DNA from: Bacteroidales bacterium
GTDB taxonomy: Bacteria > Bacteroidota > Bacteroidia > Bacteroidales > UBA1715
Direction of reading: 5' to 3'
Assembly (NCBI GenBank): GCA_017516865.1
Contig: JAFXAU010000008.1
Location: 58,332-122,331 of the forward strand
DNA length: 64,000 bases
Part shown: in pieces, positions 61,218 to 64,000 of the stretch
How the letters are laid out: each line of letters starts with the position of its first letter
Position numbering within the stretch: the first letter of the stretch is position 1
Made by a program: the position numbers and the translations under genes
Notes under the pieces: generated by a model
What the model saw: the letters and a program-made list of their open reading frames with translations, nothing else
What the model was told of the DNA's origin: nothing
Database searches by the model: none

Positions 61218-63086
61218 TTAAAACTCTATCTTCGGCAATGTTATCTTCACGGGAACTCTTTTCCCTTCAATCTCGTATGGAGTAACGTTTGGCAGACTTT
61301 TGAACACGTTACCGATTGCTTGTAATTCTTTTGTCATTGTAGCAATATAAAAATCCTTATAGCCCGAAGCAAAATTTAATTTGACCCTTGTTATTTCATC
61401 GTCAATAAAGTTGCTTCGTTCAACATAAACAATTTTTCCTTCTTCGTTTATAATAACATTCAGCGTTACGGATTTTCCCATCAACGACTGCGGTTTGTTA
61501 ATCTTTCCACGCACGTTGTCAATCATTGTCATATATTCTTTTTCTCGTTGATTGTCAATTATATTCATATCGAATATTTTTTTTGAAAAATCGAACGCTC
61601 CGATTTGTACGCCTTGTGAAAAAATGAATATAGAGTCTTTCGTATTGACAGGCTCGTCTTTAAAAGGAGATTTTGCCGGGGTGTATTTTATGTTTTTTAC
61701 TGCTTCCATGACTTCGCTTGCCGAAGAACTACAGACATCCGTAGTATCAGTATCTATTGAAATATTGTACACGTTTCCTTTTTTGGAGACTAAATACTTT
61801 ATGAGAAAAAGTTTGTTCCATACGCTGTCATAGACAGGAGTAGTCGGCAAGACACAAATTTGGAACACTGATTCGGAAACAACATTGTTCTCCTTTATTT
61901 TTGCACTATTTCTTCCTAAATTGTAATAAATTGTATCATAGAGGGTATTATAACACCAACCTAAGTTGTTATCTTTAAGACATCTTGGAACTAATTCACG
62001 ATATGGCCATTTCCGTTCCCCCCACTCATCTTGAATCTCTTTTTTTGTATTTTCTTTATACTCTTTGAACTCATATTTTTCTGATGAGGATTGGTATGGT
62101 TTAAAGTCATCCTTATACGTCCGTAAAAACTCTTGTTTAGACTTCCCGTTTATTGACGTAATCCTATACTTAAACGACGAGGTGGGCAGAAACAAAACGT
62201 GTGGTATGTAATAAAACTCAACAGGACTTTCCTTGTCTCCGTTACTTACTATATATTCATTCGTTCCTTTCCTGCGTATCACATATTTTGTGTCGTAGGT
62301 GACATTTTCACTCCATGGTAATCCATGTGGATACACCAAAGGTCTGTTCAATTCAGAGAGACCAATGGGAAGGACTTCCTTGCGACCATATAATAAATCA
62401 CTTCCATAACCGAACAAAGAGTTTGAAATCTGTCTTTGAATCAATGATTCATTGGGTATATGCTGTATTAAAAAAGAATAATCACATATATTTTTGTAGA
62501 TGTTGAAATTATATTGTGCGTAGTTGTCGTCGCAAGACTTGCACCATCGGAATATCCGCATCCAATAATATTTATAGAGTTGAACGGTTTCACCTTTGCG
62601 TATTCCTAAATATTCGTAAGAAAACAAATAATCAACCCAACTGCTTTCGTACATGGCTGGACTACGTGTTTCATCCACAACGTCTATGACATCAGTATCT
62701 TCCCAATCTCCTACATCCATATTGCGCCAATGAAAAGCGAGATAATATATGTCCTTTGTCTCCCCATATTTAGGTAAGTCACTAATAGGAATCGTTTTAT
62801 ACGGCTTTACTAAAATAGATATTGCAAATTCGGCGTGCCACAGAAACAACACGGTGTACCTGCAACTTACTTTTTGAGGCGTATGGATAGTTGGAGCAAG
62901 GTCCTTGTATAAATATGTTTCAAAATTTGGAAATACTTTCGCTATCGAAACGGTAGTATCAACCGCTAACTGAACTGTGTACAATTTGTCATATTCATCA
63001 ACCATCAAAACTCCACTTCTTTGCCTGTGTGCAAGAGACGTAAGAGCAAGGTTTAGCAATAATATGAAAAGAATGATTTTTTTCAT
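61218..63086 (-). CDS. Secreted protein with TonB-C-like C-terminal domain
   Basis: A 622-residue exported protein with signal peptide (KKIILFILLLNLALTSLAH). The first ~500 residues contain many Tyr/Trp and no family I recognise (repeated aromatic stretches such as YWMRIFRWCKSCDDNYAQYNF). The last ~90 residues (MGKSVTLNVIINEEGKIVYVE ... LPNVTPYEIEGKRVPVKITLPKIEF) follow the TonB C-terminal fold (V-x-V-x-F-x-I-x-x-E-G-x-I and a terminal ITLPxxF), as in many Bacteroidota proteins with TonB-C domains outside TonB. Its start overlaps a 48-codon frame by 4 bases. Confidence 0.65.
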   Translation of the reverse strand: MKKIILFILLLNLALTSLAHRQRSGVLMVDEYDKLYTVQLAVDTTVSIAKVFPNFETYLYKDLAPTIHTPQKVSCRYTVLFLWHAEFAISILVKPYKTIPISDLPKYGETKDIYYLAFHWRNMDVGDWEDTDVIDVVDETRSPAMYESSWVDYLFSYEYLGIRKGETVQLYKYYWMRIFRWCKSCDDNYAQYNFNIYKNICDYSFLIQHIPNESLIQRQISNSLFGYGSDLLYGRKEVLPIGLSELNRPLVYPHGLPWSENVTYDTKYVIRRKGTNEYIVSNGDKESPVEFYYIPHVLFLPTSSFKYRITSINGKSKQEFLRTYKDDFKPYQSSSEKYEFKEYKENTKKEIQDEWGERKWPYRELVPRCLKDNNLGWCYNTLYDTIYYNLGRNSAKIKENNVVSESVFQICVLPTTPVYDSVWNKLFLIKYLVSKKGNVYNISIDTDTTDVCSSSASEVMEAVKNIKYTPAKSPFKDEPVNTKDSIFIFSQGVQIGAFDFSKKIFDMNIIDNQREKEYMTMIDNVRGKINKPQSLMGKSVTLNVIINEEGKIVYVERSNFIDDEITRVKLNFASGYKDFYIATMTKELQAIGNVFKSLPNVTPYEIEGKRVPVKITLPKIEF

Positions 63087-63229
63087 AGATTAAAAACATT
63101 AGGATTAACAAATTTAGAAGTATCATATAATAGTTGCTCTAAATCTAATACAGAAGTAACAACAGCAACAGGCACGCTGTCTTTCGACAGCAATGTTGAC
63201 ACCGATGGCAGAAATGTTTGGTCGTTCAT
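63083..63229 (-). CDS. 48-residue ORF translationally coupled to the TonB-C protein gene
   Basis: The minus-strand frame from ATG 63229 to TGA 63083 encodes 48 residues (MNDQTFLPSVSTLLSKDSVP...). The stop TGA overlaps the ATG of the next gene (ATGA), the same coupling used elsewhere in this window. No signal peptide, no family recognised. It could be the remnant of a larger gene. Between it and the gene at 63387 the sequence is AT-rich with nothing recognised. Confidence 0.45.
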   Translation of the reverse strand: MNDQTFLPSVSTLLSKDSVPVAVVTSVLDLEQLLYDTSKFVNPNVFNL

Positions 63230-63386
63230 ATTGTTCACTATTTTATTAGTTTTATCGAAGATTATATTTTATATAGTTTGCACTATTCCTTATATAACAT
63301 AGTTGATCTTATCAACTTAAAATAAACATAAAAAACAAAAAATATAATTATTGCATATATGAATCCATATATCGAATACTCTCCGT

Positions 63387-63821
63387 TTATTTTTCCCCAC
63401 ATAAACGGAGAGTATGTATATAAGTACTCACGACCTCCTTCTTCAAATATAATACATCTTCCTTAAATAATAATACCATAAGCCAAGATGAAAACGGATA
63501 AACTCCGCTCAAAATGATATTTGGGACATCATTACTAATCGAAAATATTTTATAAATACCTATTAGAGGCACTGGCATATTCAGTGAAACTAACAATTTG
63601 AAAAAAATAAATTCTATATGCGATTGAAACTTAAAATCAAAAGTTTTCGATATATATATTGAGAAAAACCAAATACAAAAAACTATATAAAATGCTGTGT
63701 AAATATATCCTGTCGCATATAACATACCTTTTATGTCTATGGCAATAATTACGATTATGCCCAAATACAACATAAAACAAATAAGAATATAGAAACAATA
63801 TTGTTGGATAATTTTTATCAT
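63387..63821 (-). CDS. Small membrane protein with about four helices
   Basis: A 144-residue hydrophobic protein with about four predicted helices: CFYILICFMLYLGIIVIIAI, TGYIYTAFYIVFCIWFFSIYI, FIFFKLLVSLNMPVPLIGIY and LSGVYPFSSWLMVLLF. The C-terminal tail is polar (KKEVVSTYIHTLRLCGEK). No family recognised. It lies next to IS remnants and has an AT-rich, accessory character; its start is 12 bases from the IS-end-like sequence. Confidence 0.55.
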   Translation of the reverse strand: MIKIIQQYCFYILICFMLYLGIIVIIAIDIKGMLYATGYIYTAFYIVFCIWFFSIYISKTFDFKFQSHIEFIFFKLLVSLNMPVPLIGIYKIFSISNDVPNIILSGVYPFSSWLMVLLFKEDVLYLKKEVVSTYIHTLRLCGEK

Positions 63822-63832
63822 ATCTATATAGT

Positions 63833-64000
63833 ACTTCCCTTTTTTGGACAGTTAAATTTTAATTTATAGAGTATTTTAGAAAGAAGAAGTTCGTTTGTAA
63901 GAGCCCCGTTTTTCTGAAAACGCCCATAATTTTCTTTCTACAAATATATACAAATGATCCCCATTACGCCCATCATCCTGCGAACTTTCTTGTCTCCGAC
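63833..64000 (-). mobile_element. IS3-type element fragment at the window edge
   Basis: The end-like sequence ACTTCCCTTTTTTGGACAGT (63833-63852) matches 41350-41370. On the minus strand, 64000-63938 reads VGDKKVRRMMGVMGIICIYL and stops; VRRMMxxMGI is the start-of-OrfB pattern of IS3-family transposases. The frame breaks at ATTTGTATATATTTGTA, the same sequence found at the end of the relic near 60971-60987. So this is another internally deleted copy. Confidence 0.6.

Overview
The window looks like part of a Bacteroidales (Bacteroidota) chromosome. The evidence is: promoters of the TTTG-N18-TAnnTTTG type before many genes; almost no Shine-Dalgarno sequences; a complete Na+-NQR operon; type IX secretion (T9SS) type A-like C-termini on two large secreted proteins; a tiny COX24/mS38-like ribosomal protein gene between HU and RNase G; a zinc-free type B L31; and a coaX - OMP - TPR - lptC - PPIase gene order that I know from Bacteroides relatives. 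I cannot name the genus. No tRNA, rRNA operon or CRISPR array was seen.

Layout. 1-1.7 kb: end of an alkaline-phosphatase-superfamily gene, a barrel-like protein and a FkbM methyltransferase, overlapping as an operon. 1.8-8.6 kb (minus): nqrABCDEF plus a DedA protein. 8.7-15.1 kb: coaX, envelope proteins, lptC and a membrane-anchored parvulin. 15.2-27.1 kb: housekeeping block with a lipoprotein, HU, the COX24-like gene, RNase G, L31, SRP RNA, a YciO/TsaC protein, an FAD oxidoreductase, a MacB-type permease, tsaE, truA and a Snf2 helicase. 27.1-28.4 kb: an accessory patch with a truncated rhuM gene and an IS200/IS605-type Y1 transposase inside nested REP-like palindromes. 28.4-34.6 kb (minus): a 1715-residue secreted protein with 18 InlB-B-type repeats, a coiled-coil membrane protein and an XRE regulator. 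35-46.4 kb: a degenerate transglutaminase-like protein, an MFS transporter, rpsO-pnp, DJ-1, dapA, an SlyD-like FKBP and an RSH (p)ppGpp synthetase. 46.5-53 kb: the most unusual region (below). 53-61 kb: TPR and YwqK-repeat proteins, MerR, a large sialate O-acetylesterase-like T9SS protein, hisA and a LeuA/CimA-family synthase. 61-64 kb: a TonB-C-domain protein and remnants of two IS3-type elements.

The region most worth attention is 46.5-53.0 kb. Two short genes each resemble one half of FtsZ. The first (46498-47049) follows the N-terminal GTPase domain but has lost the GGGTGTG signature. The second (52400-52987) follows the C-terminal FtsZ domain. Between them are a 113-residue protein of three exact-period Asp-box repeats and two adjacent DUF262 genes (the first with a DUF1524 HNH-like motif) that look like a GmrSD-type restriction system and are visibly more AT-rich than their flanks. 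I infer that a DUF262 cassette landed inside a locus encoding a divergent, possibly split, tubulin/FtsZ-like pair. I do not know this arrangement from any described system.

Functions were assigned from motifs and family knowledge by reading translations, with no database search. Start codons were often moved inward from the longest reading frame to fit signal peptides or family N-termini.
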